From an uncultured Cytophagales bacterium (GTDB lineage: Bacteria > Bacteroidota > Bacteroidia > Cytophagales > Thermoflexibacteraceae), in NCBI GenBank assembly GCA_938039675.1, contig CALHUI010000014.1, forward strand, positions 186,001 to 250,000: a stretch of 64,000 bases of DNA. The letters are read 5' to 3'. The notes under the pieces were generated by a model. The model did not search any database. It was not told where the DNA came from and saw only the letters and a list, made by a program, of their open reading frames with translations. The position numbers and the translations under genes are program-made. Below, in pieces: positions 26,083-35,284 of this stretch (positions are counted from its first letter, which is position 1; each line of letters starts with the position of its first letter).

Positions 26083-26353
26083 AATGAGGCCATAATAAGA
26101 AAAATCAGCGAATTATCCGATGATATCTATAATCATCAGCGTTCTCAAACATTCAGATATAAATCCCCATTGTCGGGAATGCAGCACAAAAACTTGACAT
26201 AAGCAGTTAAGCAGATTAGAGCGCATACTTTCCAATCATTACCACAAGAACAAAGAACGTAACAATCTTGTGTATGGGTGTTCTTGTGGTGAAATAAAGA
26301 GCATAAAATTACACCACTACATAACTAAACTTAAAACGATATAAATTCGCTGT
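26083..26353. other. Divergent intergenic region with a long inverted repeat
   Basis: 271 nt between the secernin-type gene (leftward) and yggS (rightward). It has no supportable ORF. It contains the 12-bp-arm inverted repeat listed separately at 26241-26290 and, right before yggS, a TAAATTCG (26342-26349) that is one base off the TAnnTTTG promoter box. Confidence 0.6.
26241..26290. repeat. Inverted repeat upstream of yggS
   Basis: ACCACAAGAACA (26241-26252) and TGTTCTTGTGGT (26279-26290) are perfect 12-bp arms around a 26-nt loop. There is no T-run on either side, so an ordinary terminator is unlikely. It may be a protein-binding site, a structured RNA or a mobile-element relic. Confidence 0.6.
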
Positions 26354-27001
26354 ATGATTCGCACAGAAGTTATTCATCAGGTTTTAGAAGATTTAAAACC
26401 TTATCATGCCACGCTGGTAGCCGTTACCAAAACGCGTCCACAGGAAGATTTGCAAGCTCTATACGATTTTGGGTTGCGTATTTTTGGCGAAAACCGAGTG
26501 CAAGAAATGGTGCCTAAACACGAAGTGCTGCCTGCCGATATTCAGTGGCATCTCATCGGGCATTTGCAAACCAACAAGGTGAAATACATTGCGCCGTTTG
26601 TGGAATTGATTCATTCGGTGGACAGTTTCAAACTGTTGCAGGAAATTAACAAACAAGCAGCAAAGCACAACCGCACAATCGCCTGCCTGTTGCAAATGCA
26701 CATTGCACAGGAAGAAACCAAATTCGGGTTAGACGAGCGCGAACTTTTTGCCATGCTGGAATCGCCCGAACTACCGGAACTGGAAAATATCCGCATTGCA
26801 GGGCTGATGGGTATGGCTTCCAACACCGACGATATGGCACAAGTACGCTGCGAGTTTGCAGGCCTGCGCGAAACTTTTGAAAAATTGCGTTTTTGGCTGC
26901 CCGATATACAGGTGCTTTCTATGGGCATGAGCAATGACTACCGCATCGCATTGGAAGAAGGCAGCAATATGGTGCGCATCGGCAGCAAATTGTTTGCATA
27001 A
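26354..27001 (+). CDS. YggS/PLPHP family pyridoxal-phosphate homeostasis protein
   Basis: 215 residues. A TIM-barrel PLP carrier thought to balance cellular vitamin B6 and amino-acid pools. The N-terminal strand LVAVTKTRP holds the PLP-binding Lys (about 26), followed by FGENRVQE, WHLIGHLQTNKVKY, SVDS and the phosphate-binding end SMGMSNDYRIALEEGSNMVR with GSKLFA. Length is slightly below the usual 225-235. Start ATG 26354 is 4 nt after a near-consensus -7 box. Confidence 0.95.
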   Translation: MIRTEVIHQVLEDLKPYHATLVAVTKTRPQEDLQALYDFGLRIFGENRVQEMVPKHEVLPADIQWHLIGHLQTNKVKYIAPFVELIHSVDSFKLLQEINKQAAKHNRTIACLLQMHIAQEETKFGLDERELFAMLESPELPELENIRIAGLMGMASNTDDMAQVRCEFAGLRETFEKLRFWLPDIQVLSMGMSNDYRIALEEGSNMVRIGSKLFA

Positions 27002-27092
27002 AGCAGTCGGCTTAGTAATTAAGCCATTCAACACAACATTTCAAAATTGGATAAAAAATCAGCAAAACTGCCTTATCCAAAAAGTTACTTGA

Positions 27093-29216
27093 TTAATATT
27101 TCCACAAAAAGGCACCATCCAGCGAAACCGCATGGCAAGAAATACCCAATTCTGCTGCCTCCTGTTTGAGTTGGCGTGCCGTGCGGATGCTGTTGCTGCT
27201 GTCTAACACCATGTGCCGAATCTTGTGCAATTGCTCCTTGGGAATCGTTTGCAGGCTACGCAAGGCATTGTTGGCTATCAGCAGCACATCACACGGAGGC
27301 AGTAATAAGTTACGCATGCGCTGCCGTACGTAAAATACCGTAAGGCCATTTTTTCTATAAAGAAATCCGCCCGACAAACTGCGCATAGAAACGCGTGTAT
27401 CCGCATTACCCAGCGTTGTAACAGGCATATTTTCCCAATTGATACCTCTTCTGAGCAAAAAATCGGCAAAAGCATAGCGGATTTGCTGCGGCTGTGCCAA
27501 CAAACCGCTGTCTGCTTGTAGCAGACTTTGTCCCTGCCCTATCCATAAAATAGACGAGTGTCGGGCTGTATGAAAAACTGCCAGCAAGCGTTCATTCTCC
27601 TGTCGCTGCATCAGCGTAGCAATGCTTACAACAAGTGCACATGTAAAAGCCGATGTGAGCCAAAATTGCCTTCTGACAACAAAAAATACGGCAATGGAAA
27701 TAATTGCACCATAAATAGCTATCAACTCCGCCTGATTGATATACAATGCTTTGATTGTCGAAAAAGGCAGCGATTCTACCATGAAAGCCAAATAATTATT
27801 CAACCAAACCAACCATTTGAGCATCCATCCCAACAGTTCTGTCAAAAAACTATTCCAAGAAAAAAACAATACTGCCAGCCCGCTACTCAAAATAAGAAAG
27901 GCTAACGGAATGGCAAACAGATTGGACAGCAGGAAGTAATTGGGGAACTGATGGAAATAATACATCCCCAGAGCGAAAGTAGCCAATTGCGCCGCCACCG
28001 ATACACACATGATTTGCCAGATTCTGTCTGTCAGCCAATAACGGGACTCCCAAAGGCAATAAAAGCGCGGGTAAAAGTACATGATACCGGCCACAGCGGC
28101 ATAGGACAACTGAAAACCTACCTGAAACAACATCAGCGGGTCATATGCCAGTAAAATAACCGCCGAGAGTGCCAGCGTATTGAACGAGGAATTGCGCCGC
28201 CCGAACAGCAACTGCCCCACGTTGAGTAGCGAAAACATCAACGCCGCCCGCATAACCGAAGGAGAAAGCCCTGTAATAAGTGCATAACCCCACAGTACAA
28301 CCAATACAACACCCACAAAAACATATTTGCCTTGCGGATGATTTTGCAAAGGCTTCAACACAAAGCCCAGAATGGTGAACAGAATACCCACATGCAGTCC
28401 GGAAACTGCCAGCACGTGCATAATGCCCGCAGCCGAATAAGCGCGCAGCAAGGTCTCATCCAACTCATCCTTCAGGCCGATAATGAGTGCCGATGCCAGC
28501 CCTGCTTCCATAGGGCTGTTCATGGCCTGTTCCAGCGTGTGGTCTGCCCATTTTTGTATGCGCAGCGCCAAACCGCGCAAACCGAATGAGGGCTCATGGG
28601 GCAACAACTGCCATTGCCCTACTTTTATAAAGTGCTGATAGGCAATGCCTTTGTTGCGCATCAGTTGCCTGTAATCAAAACCGTCAGGATTTTTAGGCGG
28701 CTCAATCGGTTGCGGTGCACCTGCGATGAGCAATCGGTTGCCATAGCTTAAAAGTCCCAAGTTAGCACTGTCGGCTTGTACAGAAAGTTGCACTTTGGCA
28801 TTGGCAGGCAACCACCCCCTGTCGGTTTTTATACGCACCAATTGCACGGTTAAGTTGCGGTTGCCTTTGGCATTTGGCTTCACAGGAGAAATAACATCTG
28901 CCTCATATGCCTTCACAAGGCTGTCCGGCACATGCAGGCTTATGCACTCGTGAGGCTCAACTTGCCACATACGCAGTGCACCAAAGCTAAAAAAGGCTAT
29001 GTAAACACTTACCGTCGCCCCTATGTAAAACAGGTTAGCTGCACGCGCACGACGCATAACCAACCTGTAAAACCATAAATATGCAATAACGGCTGTGGCA
29101 AAAGTGCCAGCATACCATATACCCGCAGGCATATATCGGGCACATATGATGCCTGCAATCACAAGCAATGCCACCCGTAGAAAAGGCAAGCTCTCCCAGT
29201 TGCTCTTAAATACCAT
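27093..29216 (-). CDS. ComEC/Rec2-type membrane protein
   Basis: 707 residues. ComEC forms the inner-membrane channel through which single-stranded DNA enters during transformation. N-terminal helices and a DUF4131-like segment (about 1-190) precede the Competence domain (about 220-490) with MHVLAVSGLHVGILFTILGF and GLSPSVMRAALMF. The C-terminal 190 residues should be the metallo-beta-lactamase-like domain, but the H-x-H-x-D-H motif is not visible, so that nuclease-like part appears degenerate, as in many Bacteroidota homologues. Alone it does not show competence. Confidence 0.88.
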   Translation of the reverse strand: MVFKSNWESLPFLRVALLVIAGIICARYMPAGIWYAGTFATAVIAYLWFYRLVMRRARAANLFYIGATVSVYIAFFSFGALRMWQVEPHECISLHVPDSLVKAYEADVISPVKPNAKGNRNLTVQLVRIKTDRGWLPANAKVQLSVQADSANLGLLSYGNRLLIAGAPQPIEPPKNPDGFDYRQLMRNKGIAYQHFIKVGQWQLLPHEPSFGLRGLALRIQKWADHTLEQAMNSPMEAGLASALIIGLKDELDETLLRAYSAAGIMHVLAVSGLHVGILFTILGFVLKPLQNHPQGKYVFVGVVLVVLWGYALITGLSPSVMRAALMFSLLNVGQLLFGRRNSSFNTLALSAVILLAYDPLMLFQVGFQLSYAAVAGIMYFYPRFYCLWESRYWLTDRIWQIMCVSVAAQLATFALGMYYFHQFPNYFLLSNLFAIPLAFLILSSGLAVLFFSWNSFLTELLGWMLKWLVWLNNYLAFMVESLPFSTIKALYINQAELIAIYGAIISIAVFFVVRRQFWLTSAFTCALVVSIATLMQRQENERLLAVFHTARHSSILWIGQGQSLLQADSGLLAQPQQIRYAFADFLLRRGINWENMPVTTLGNADTRVSMRSLSGGFLYRKNGLTVFYVRQRMRNLLLPPCDVLLIANNALRSLQTIPKEQLHKIRHMVLDSSNSIRTARQLKQEAAELGISCHAVSLDGAFLWKY

Positions 29217-29264
29217 TCGCCGTAGAGAGTGAATGGCTAAAGTTAAGCAACGGTAAAAATATTT

Positions 29265-29954
29265 TTATGCTGTGGCTTCTAAATTTATCATTCGGCCGTT
29301 TTCGTCAAATTTGGCAACAATGCTCACATCGTTTTTAAGCGCTGTAACCGTATCGCCGTCTTCGCTGTATTTCAGTCCTTTGGCTGCCAAATATTGCAGG
29401 AATGCACTGCGCTGATTCATCGGGAATAGGTTGCAGATAGCAGGAAAGATATCCGGTATAGCGCCAAGGTCTTCTTTGATTCTATTGGGTACTCTGGCGT
29501 TGTAAACGGTCAGCAACAGTGCGGTATCTCCCCGGTTGGCAATGAAATAGCCCATTGCTTTAAACATTCCCGAAGCTATCAAACCTAATTTATGTACATC
29601 GTTTTCGGTAGCTTGGAAGCCGTGATAACGCAAAAAATCGTTGTTATGGCGCTCGCCGTATTCTTTCAACTGTCGGGCATGAGACAGCACTGCTTTGGGA
29701 AAATTGCTGGCAGGATTTGCCCATGCATACAGCCACGCCTGAGAATCAGGAATGTAGGTGCCTATTACTTGGATAGGACATACCAGATTACTGCCGAAAA
29801 TAACATGCGCCCCCTCTGCATTCATATGCCACGGCTGATTGCCAATGATTTGATAAAAAGCGATTTGTTTTTCAAGGGCAATTGCGCCGTAGCGCTCTAT
29901 CAGTTCCTGCTCGGTTTGGCAGGGTGCTGTATGCAACGGTGTGTTTACTGTCAT
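29265..29954 (-). CDS. DUF6882-like cytosolic protein
   Basis: 229 residues without signal peptide or transmembrane segment. The central WLYAWANPASNFPKAVLSHA and NDFLRYHGF parts and the Ala-rich helix with GMFKAMGYFIANRG look like the DUF6882 family, whose function is unknown. The start codon is 7 nt downstream of a consensus -7 box (29962-29969), again a near-leaderless arrangement. It lies between ComEC (48-nt gap) and the dcw-cluster terminator, so it is likely a single-gene unit or co-transcribed with comEC. Confidence 0.65.
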   Translation of the reverse strand: MTVNTPLHTAPCQTEQELIERYGAIALEKQIAFYQIIGNQPWHMNAEGAHVIFGSNLVCPIQVIGTYIPDSQAWLYAWANPASNFPKAVLSHARQLKEYGERHNNDFLRYHGFQATENDVHKLGLIASGMFKAMGYFIANRGDTALLLTVYNARVPNRIKEDLGAIPDIFPAICNLFPMNQRSAFLQYLAAKGLKYSEDGDTVTALKNDVSIVAKFDENGRMINLEATA

Positions 29955-29961
29955 TTTTGTA

Positions 29962-29969
29962 CAAAGTTA
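29962..29969 (-). promoter_or_regulatory. -7 promoter element for the DUF6882-like gene
   Basis: Minus-strand TAACTTTG matches TAnnTTTG, 7 nt before the ATG at 29954. No clear TTG at the -33 position. Confidence 0.45.
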
Positions 29970-30183
29970 ATCGCTGCTTTTGGGCAGCATCAGAGCGCAA
30001 AGCTATTGGTTTCTTGCCGATTTCCGTGTTGTTGGCGCTGCTACAAAAGAAAATAGCTTTAATGCTCAAATTGAAGGTTAGAGAAATTAAGTAAAGAAAT
30101 ACAACGTAAGCACTCAGATTATTAGAATTGTGTGTGCTATTTTTTTCAAAATCCCAACCTAATCAATCCTAAAATATTTTACA

Positions 30184-30215
30184 CAAAAAAAGCCTGCACT
30201 CGGCAGAGGCAGGCT
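30184..30215 (-). terminator. Terminator at the end of the dcw cluster
   Basis: AGCCTGC (30191-30197) and GCAGGCT (30209-30215) form a stem with an 11-nt loop; on the minus strand it is followed by a run of seven T (30184-30190). It lies 40 nt downstream of the ftsZ stop. The rest of 29955-30254 holds the promoter of the DUF6882-like gene and nothing else clear. Confidence 0.85.
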
Positions 30216-30254
30216 CCCGTAAATAAGGGTAAATACAACGCAAAAAACAGTCGC

Positions 30255-31727
30255 TTAGTCCACGTTATCGTGCAAAAATCGGTTGTTGCCGAGCATGTGG
30301 TCGCCATCGGTAATGTTCATTCGTGAAACCGGATTGACCGAAGAATGGTCTACATCGTTGAGTTTAACATTGCGGCGCAGGTAAGCCGGTATATCTTTCT
30401 TTTCGTTTAATTCCTGATTGCTCAGTTCGTGAATGGATTTGGCACTTTCTACACGCTGTAAGCGCGATTTATATTGCTCTTCCAGCAGACGGCGACGCAG
30501 CTCTTCGTCCGATTCCAACGCCATTGGCGGCGGCAACTCCTCCCCGTCTAAGCGATAAACTACTTTTTCAGGGGCTTTGGGCTGCACCGTCTTCATGGGT
30601 TTAGGCTGGGGTGCAATCACATCATCGTCTTTATCAAAAAAATCGGCTTCGTTGTCAAAAATAAGCGGTACTTTTTTGTTCAATTCCTTGACAGGATTCT
30701 GGATGCGCTTGCTTGTTGCCAAGTCATAAACGGCGCGCTGCTCGGGTTGGTAATGTTCTTGGAAACCGGTAGCAATAACCGTAACGCTGATGGCTTTGCC
30801 TAATGCCTCATCTACTGCTTGCCCGAAGATAATTTCGGCATTTTCGCCGGCCTGTTCCTGCACATACTGGGTGATTTCTTCCAACTCCTCGAATTGGAAA
30901 GTATCCTCATCGCCCACCATAATGCTGAGCAGAATATATTTTGCCCCAAAAATATCCGTATCGTTCAGCAGCGGCGAGGTGATGGCTGCCTCTACGGCAC
31001 GGCGGGCGCGGTTGTCGCCTTCGGCACTTGCAGAACCCATCACGGCAACGCCCGAGTCTTTCATTACCGTGCGCACGTCTTCAAAGTCCACGTTGATAAT
31101 CCCCGGCACGGTGATGATTTCTGCAATAGACTTAGCCGCTTTAGTCAGTACGTTATCGGCCTGATTAAACGCATCGCGCATGGTGGTATTGCCGTAAATC
31201 TCGCGCAGTTTGTTGTTCAAAATCACAATAACCGTATCGCAATGTTTGCGCAGTTCGGCAATGCCTTGCTCGGCTCGGGCTTGCTTGGGCTTTCCTTCAA
31301 ACTGGAAAGGTGCAGTAACAATGCCAACCGTAAGAATGCCCATTTCCTTGGCAATTTCGGCAATGACGGGAGCAGCGCCCGTGCCTGTTCCGCCGCCCAT
31401 GCCGGCGGTGATAAATACCATTTTGGTGTTGCCCGTCAGCATCTTGCGGATTTCGTCTTTGCTTTCAATGGCAGAATTGCGCCCTTTTTCGGGGTTTGCA
31501 CCTGCGCCCAGCCCTGCGGTCAAGTTAGCACCCAACTGTACCTTGTTGGGTACGGGGCTGAGTTGCAACGCCTGAACATCTGTATTGCAAACGTAGAAAT
31601 CTACGCCGCGAATACCCTGACGATACATGTGGTTTACCGCATTGCTGCCGCCACCGCCCACACCGATTACCTTAATAATGGAATCGTTATTGGTGAGCAT
31701 ATCAAATTCATATCTGAGTTCTTTCAT
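30255..31727 (-). CDS. ftsZ: Cell division protein FtsZ
   Basis: 490 residues, longer than E. coli FtsZ (383), with the extra length in the C-terminal linker. The tubulin-like GTPase that forms the Z-ring. The nucleotide-binding G-box is at about 111-117 (GGGTGTG), with VGGGGSNAVNHM near residue 23 and the T7 loop N-V-D-F-E-D-V around 215. The linker (about 340-460) is rich in Pro, Glu and Lys, and the very C-terminal segment is the likely FtsA-binding tail. It is last in the leftward dcw operon, 32 nt after ftsA. Confidence 0.97.
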   Translation of the reverse strand: MKELRYEFDMLTNNDSIIKVIGVGGGGSNAVNHMYRQGIRGVDFYVCNTDVQALQLSPVPNKVQLGANLTAGLGAGANPEKGRNSAIESKDEIRKMLTGNTKMVFITAGMGGGTGTGAAPVIAEIAKEMGILTVGIVTAPFQFEGKPKQARAEQGIAELRKHCDTVIVILNNKLREIYGNTTMRDAFNQADNVLTKAAKSIAEIITVPGIINVDFEDVRTVMKDSGVAVMGSASAEGDNRARRAVEAAITSPLLNDTDIFGAKYILLSIMVGDEDTFQFEELEEITQYVQEQAGENAEIIFGQAVDEALGKAISVTVIATGFQEHYQPEQRAVYDLATSKRIQNPVKELNKKVPLIFDNEADFFDKDDDVIAPQPKPMKTVQPKAPEKVVYRLDGEELPPPMALESDEELRRRLLEEQYKSRLQRVESAKSIHELSNQELNEKKDIPAYLRRNVKLNDVDHSSVNPVSRMNITDGDHMLGNNRFLHDNVD

Positions 31728-31759
31728 AGTTGTATGTTGTTTGGTGTGAAAGGCTGGGA

Positions 31760-33073
31760 TTAATATTTACCGTCATCAAAGTCATCAATCAGCAAGTCTT
31801 TGGTTTTCTGAAGGATGTCTCTAAAGAAACTGGAAGCGGAAGGGCGGCTGCTGCCGCTGCGATAAGAGTAGCCTTCCACACCGCTGATTTTCGGGCTCTT
31901 CAGATAGTTGTCTTCGCGCTCGTCTATGGTCATAAAGCCTGCCAGCACCAAACCGACGGAGGTAGCAAACATCGGGCTTTTCACGTTTTCGTGTTTGCTT
32001 TTGCCGAGGTGTTCGTTCGGATAGCCGATGCGCGTATCTAAGCCCGTTTTCAGCGAAAACAGTTCGCGGATGCCTTGCAACATAGCTCCGCCGCCTGTTA
32101 GCACGATACCTCCTGCCAACTTGTTGGCATAGCCCGAACGGACAATTTCCAGATAAACCATTTCCACAATTTCCTCTACGCGGGCTTCAATAATCCGCGC
32201 CAGATTCTTCACCGAAATTTCTTTTGCCGGACGGTCGCGCAGCCCCGGAATAGACACCATCACATTTTCGGGCGTAGCAGCAGGCAGCGAAGAACCAAAG
32301 AACACTTTGAGTTGCTCTGCCTGACTTTCCAAGACCGAACAGCCCTGCTTAATGTCGCTGGTGATAATTTCGCCGCCAAACGGAATTACGGCAGTGTGGC
32401 GGATGATGCCGTCGTGAAAAATGGCAATGTCGGTAGTGCCGCCGCCCATGTCCACAATGGCAATGCCCGCTTCTTTTTCCTCTTCGCTCAAAACGGCAAG
32501 GCTGGATGCCAACGGCTCTAAGATGATGTTTTCAATCTGCAAGCCTGCACGCTCTACGGCGCGTTTGATGTTTTTCACTGCATTGGTTTGCGCCGTGATG
32601 ATGTGGAAATCGGCTTCCAACTTCACGCCTGCCATGCCTACGGGGTCTTTGATGTTTTCCTCGTAATCAACCGTATAGTGTTGCGGCATCACGTGGATAA
32701 TTTCGCTGCCCGGCGTGGTTACGGTGCGGTACATATCGTTGGTGAGCCTGTTCACGTCTTCAATGGTAATTTCATCGTCGTTGCGGCTGCGGGTAATGCT
32801 GCCTTTGTGCAAGTAGCTGCGGATGTGCTTGCCTGCAATGCCCACGTTTACCACACGTATTTCAATCCCCGAATTTTTTTCTGCCTCTGCAATGGCTTCT
32901 GTAATGCTGACGGTCGTTTTGCTGATGTTGGATACCACGCCGTCTTTCACGCCTTGCGATTCGGCTTTGCCCATGCCGATAATTTCCAATTTGCCGAAGT
33001 TATCTAAGCGACCGACGATGGCACATATCTTGGTTGTTCCGATGTCCAATCCGACGATGATTTTGTCATTCAT
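31760..33073 (-). CDS. ftsA: Cell division protein FtsA
   Basis: 437 residues. Actin-like protein that anchors FtsZ to the membrane. Phosphate-1 loop VGLDIGTTKICAIVG at the start (about 6-20), phosphate-2 VDMGGGTTDIAIF (about 207-219), and adenosine-binding LTGGGAMLQGI (about 330). The SHS2-type insert lies between about 85 and 165. The C-terminus FFRDILQKTKDLLIDDF could be the amphipathic membrane helix. It sits between ftsQ (42-nt gap) and ftsZ. Confidence 0.97.
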   Translation of the reverse strand: MNDKIIVGLDIGTTKICAIVGRLDNFGKLEIIGMGKAESQGVKDGVVSNISKTTVSITEAIAEAEKNSGIEIRVVNVGIAGKHIRSYLHKGSITRSRNDDEITIEDVNRLTNDMYRTVTTPGSEIIHVMPQHYTVDYEENIKDPVGMAGVKLEADFHIITAQTNAVKNIKRAVERAGLQIENIILEPLASSLAVLSEEEKEAGIAIVDMGGGTTDIAIFHDGIIRHTAVIPFGGEIITSDIKQGCSVLESQAEQLKVFFGSSLPAATPENVMVSIPGLRDRPAKEISVKNLARIIEARVEEIVEMVYLEIVRSGYANKLAGGIVLTGGGAMLQGIRELFSLKTGLDTRIGYPNEHLGKSKHENVKSPMFATSVGLVLAGFMTIDEREDNYLKSPKISGVEGYSYRSGSSRPSASSFFRDILQKTKDLLIDDFDDGKY

Positions 33074-33115
33074 AATGGTAGATGTTTATTAATTTTTCAT
33101 GCGTTTAATTTTGGG

Positions 33116-33877
33116 TTACTCGCAGACGATTTGGTTGTTGAAGCCTACCTTCACTTTTCGGTATGCCGTCCAGCCTTTGGCAGGGACAATCTTTTCGTAG
33201 AAAAGAGCCAGCCGTCGGAATTTCTTCTCCACATCGGCAGGTTCGCCGAACTCAATCAACTGTTCGCCTACAGTCGGATAAAGGGTCAAGTGTAAATCTT
33301 TGTCAATATCAATTTGCGCAATTTGTGCTTTCCAGAAAGGGTCTTTGTCAATAAAATTCAGCACTTCTACCAGCGCTTTGGCATAGGGCTGAACCAGCGT
33401 ATCCAAATTGGACAGAGAGTCTGTACCTTCGCCGGTTACGATGGGCACGCGGGCGGTAAACTTATCCGAAGTGGGAATCATTTTGCCTTCGTCGGAAATG
33501 TAGTAGCTGCCGCCTTTGTTGCGCATTACACGGGCAACGGGCCTGCGCTGCGTAACGTTGATAACTAATGTACCTTTTAGGTCGCGGGAAACCTGACAAT
33601 CTTCCACGAAGTTGTATTGCCTGATGCGGTTTTCTAATGCTACCAAGTTGATAGCCCCCGGCTCGGTTGCCAGCGAATCGCCGCGGCGGAAGTCGTTCAC
33701 AATCGCTTCTATGTCGCTTTCGGTGAGCAGTTGCCCTTCTTCGGCATAGTTTAGCCGAATGAGTACCTGCCCGTTGGATACGCGGGCGTAATGCCTGCCC
33801 GCAAAGCCGACAGCCGCAAAAATGGCAATGGCTGTCAGTAAAATTTTTGCCCGTTTTTTGAGTCTGAATCTGCGCAT
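33116..33877 (-). CDS. ftsQ: Cell division protein FtsQ (DivIB-type)
   Basis: 253 residues, one N-terminal transmembrane helix (about 11-27), then a POTRA-like domain (about 33-105, with VALENRIRQYNFVEDCQV) and a beta domain to the end. FtsQ bridges the early and late divisome parts by binding FtsB/FtsL. Sequence similarity in this family is low, so the call relies on size, topology, the POTRA pattern and its place between murC and ftsA. Its start is 3 nt after the murC stop. Confidence 0.88.
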   Translation of the reverse strand: MRRFRLKKRAKILLTAIAIFAAVGFAGRHYARVSNGQVLIRLNYAEEGQLLTESDIEAIVNDFRRGDSLATEPGAINLVALENRIRQYNFVEDCQVSRDLKGTLVINVTQRRPVARVMRNKGGSYYISDEGKMIPTSDKFTARVPIVTGEGTDSLSNLDTLVQPYAKALVEVLNFIDKDPFWKAQIAQIDIDKDLHLTLYPTVGEQLIEFGEPADVEKKFRRLALFYEKIVPAKGWTAYRKVKVGFNNQIVCE

Positions 33878-33880
33878 CGG

Positions 33881-35278
33881 TCAAACGGTTTTTAGGGTGA
33901 ATGTCTCTGTTATTTGCGGCACGAATCGGTCAATATCGCCTGCCCCGACTGTTGCCAGCAAGTTAATATCTAATTGCCGAAGCATCGGCAGCAGTTCCTG
34001 TTCGGTTATCAGGTGTTTGTCTTGCACGGTGGCACGGCGAAAAATCAGTTCCGATGTTACGCCTTCCATCGGCAGCTCGCGCGCCGGATAAATCGGCAGC
34101 AAGATGAGGCGGTCTGCACGGCTCAAACTTTCCGAAAAACCCGCCGCAAAGTCGCGGGTACGCGAAAACAAATGCGGCTGAAACACGACCGTCAAGTGGC
34201 GGTTCGGGTAGCGCATCCGCATGGCAGCAATGAAGGCATCTATTTCGGTCGGATGGTGGGCGTAGTCGTCCACATACACCAACTCATCGGTTTCTATGCA
34301 AATTTCAAAGCGACGCTTCACGCCTTTGTAAGTTGCCAAAGCCTCGCGTAGGCTTTCGGGCGCAATTTGTGCCACTTTCCAAGCCAGCGTAAGAGCCGCC
34401 AGCGCGTTATTGAGGCTGTGCATTCCCGGAACGGCAAGCACGGCATCTTTCAGCATCGTTTCGCCGCGAACCACCCAATTAAAAACGGTACGCCCGTTCA
34501 CAAGGCGGATATTTTCCGCCCATACGTCCAAACCTGCGGCGGCTTGTGCGTCGTATCGCCAAACTTCCGTATTTGCAAAGTCGGCTTCGCGCACTTGTGC
34601 CAAGCGGTGCAGCAACAGGAACGATTTTACCTGTTTGCCAAAGTCGGTAAAACTTTCCAGCAATTGGTCGGCTTTGCCGTAGATGTCCAAATGGTCGGCA
34701 TCGGTAGAGGTGATGACAGCCGCCAAAGGTTGCAGGTGCAGAAACGAGCGGTCGTATTCGTCGGCTTCCACCACTGCCCAAGCCTGTGCCGCCTCCCCGC
34801 GATTGAGCAGGAAATTGGTTTGATAATTTTGCGTAATGCCGCCCAAAAACGCCGCGCAGTCCGTGCCGCTGTGGTGTATCAGGTGCGCCAAAGTGCTGCT
34901 TGTGCTGGTTTTTCCGTGCGTTCCCGCTATGGCAAGGCAGCGCATTGCATTGGCAATCAGCCCCAACACGGCAGCGCGTTTGCGGCAGTCAAAACCGTTG
35001 GCAATCAAGTAGTTCAACTCCCGATGGTCTTTCGGAACGGCGGGCGTGTAAACCACCAAAGTCGCCTTCGGATTTTCAAGGAACGGCGCAGGAATCAGCG
35101 CAATATCGTCCGTAAAGTGTATGTCCATGCCTTCGGCTTGCAAGGCAGCCGTCAGTGGGGTAGCGGTGCGGTCATAGCCGGCAACCTCGTAGCCGTTGGC
35201 TTTACACCAACGCGCCAAGTTGCTCATCCCGATGCCGCCGATACCGACGAAATACACAAAACGAATGTTCGCTAACAC
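33881..35278 (-). CDS. murC: UDP-N-acetylmuramate--L-alanine ligase
   Basis: 465 residues. MurC adds L-Ala to UDP-MurNAc, the first amino-acid step of peptidoglycan synthesis, in the cytosol. Start is GTG. Rossmann-type VGIGGIGMSNLARW at 11-24, ATP-binding GTHGKTS at 119-125, then DEYDRSFLHLQP and YAHHPTEIDA. Length is normal. It lies between murG (6-nt gap) and ftsQ. Confidence 0.96.
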   Translation of the reverse strand: MLANIRFVYFVGIGGIGMSNLARWCKANGYEVAGYDRTATPLTAALQAEGMDIHFTDDIALIPAPFLENPKATLVVYTPAVPKDHRELNYLIANGFDCRKRAAVLGLIANAMRCLAIAGTHGKTSTSSTLAHLIHHSGTDCAAFLGGITQNYQTNFLLNRGEAAQAWAVVEADEYDRSFLHLQPLAAVITSTDADHLDIYGKADQLLESFTDFGKQVKSFLLLHRLAQVREADFANTEVWRYDAQAAAGLDVWAENIRLVNGRTVFNWVVRGETMLKDAVLAVPGMHSLNNALAALTLAWKVAQIAPESLREALATYKGVKRRFEICIETDELVYVDDYAHHPTEIDAFIAAMRMRYPNRHLTVVFQPHLFSRTRDFAAGFSESLSRADRLILLPIYPARELPMEGVTSELIFRRATVQDKHLITEQELLPMLRQLDINLLATVGAGDIDRFVPQITETFTLKTV

Positions 35279-35284
35279 CTTTTT

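Noticed and set aside
30819-31763. Plus-strand open frame (314 residues)
   Set aside because: Antisense shadow of ftsZ, whose reading frame is beyond doubt.
34367-35275. Plus-strand open frame (302 residues)
   Set aside because: Antisense shadow of murC; no signal peptide, motif or start context.
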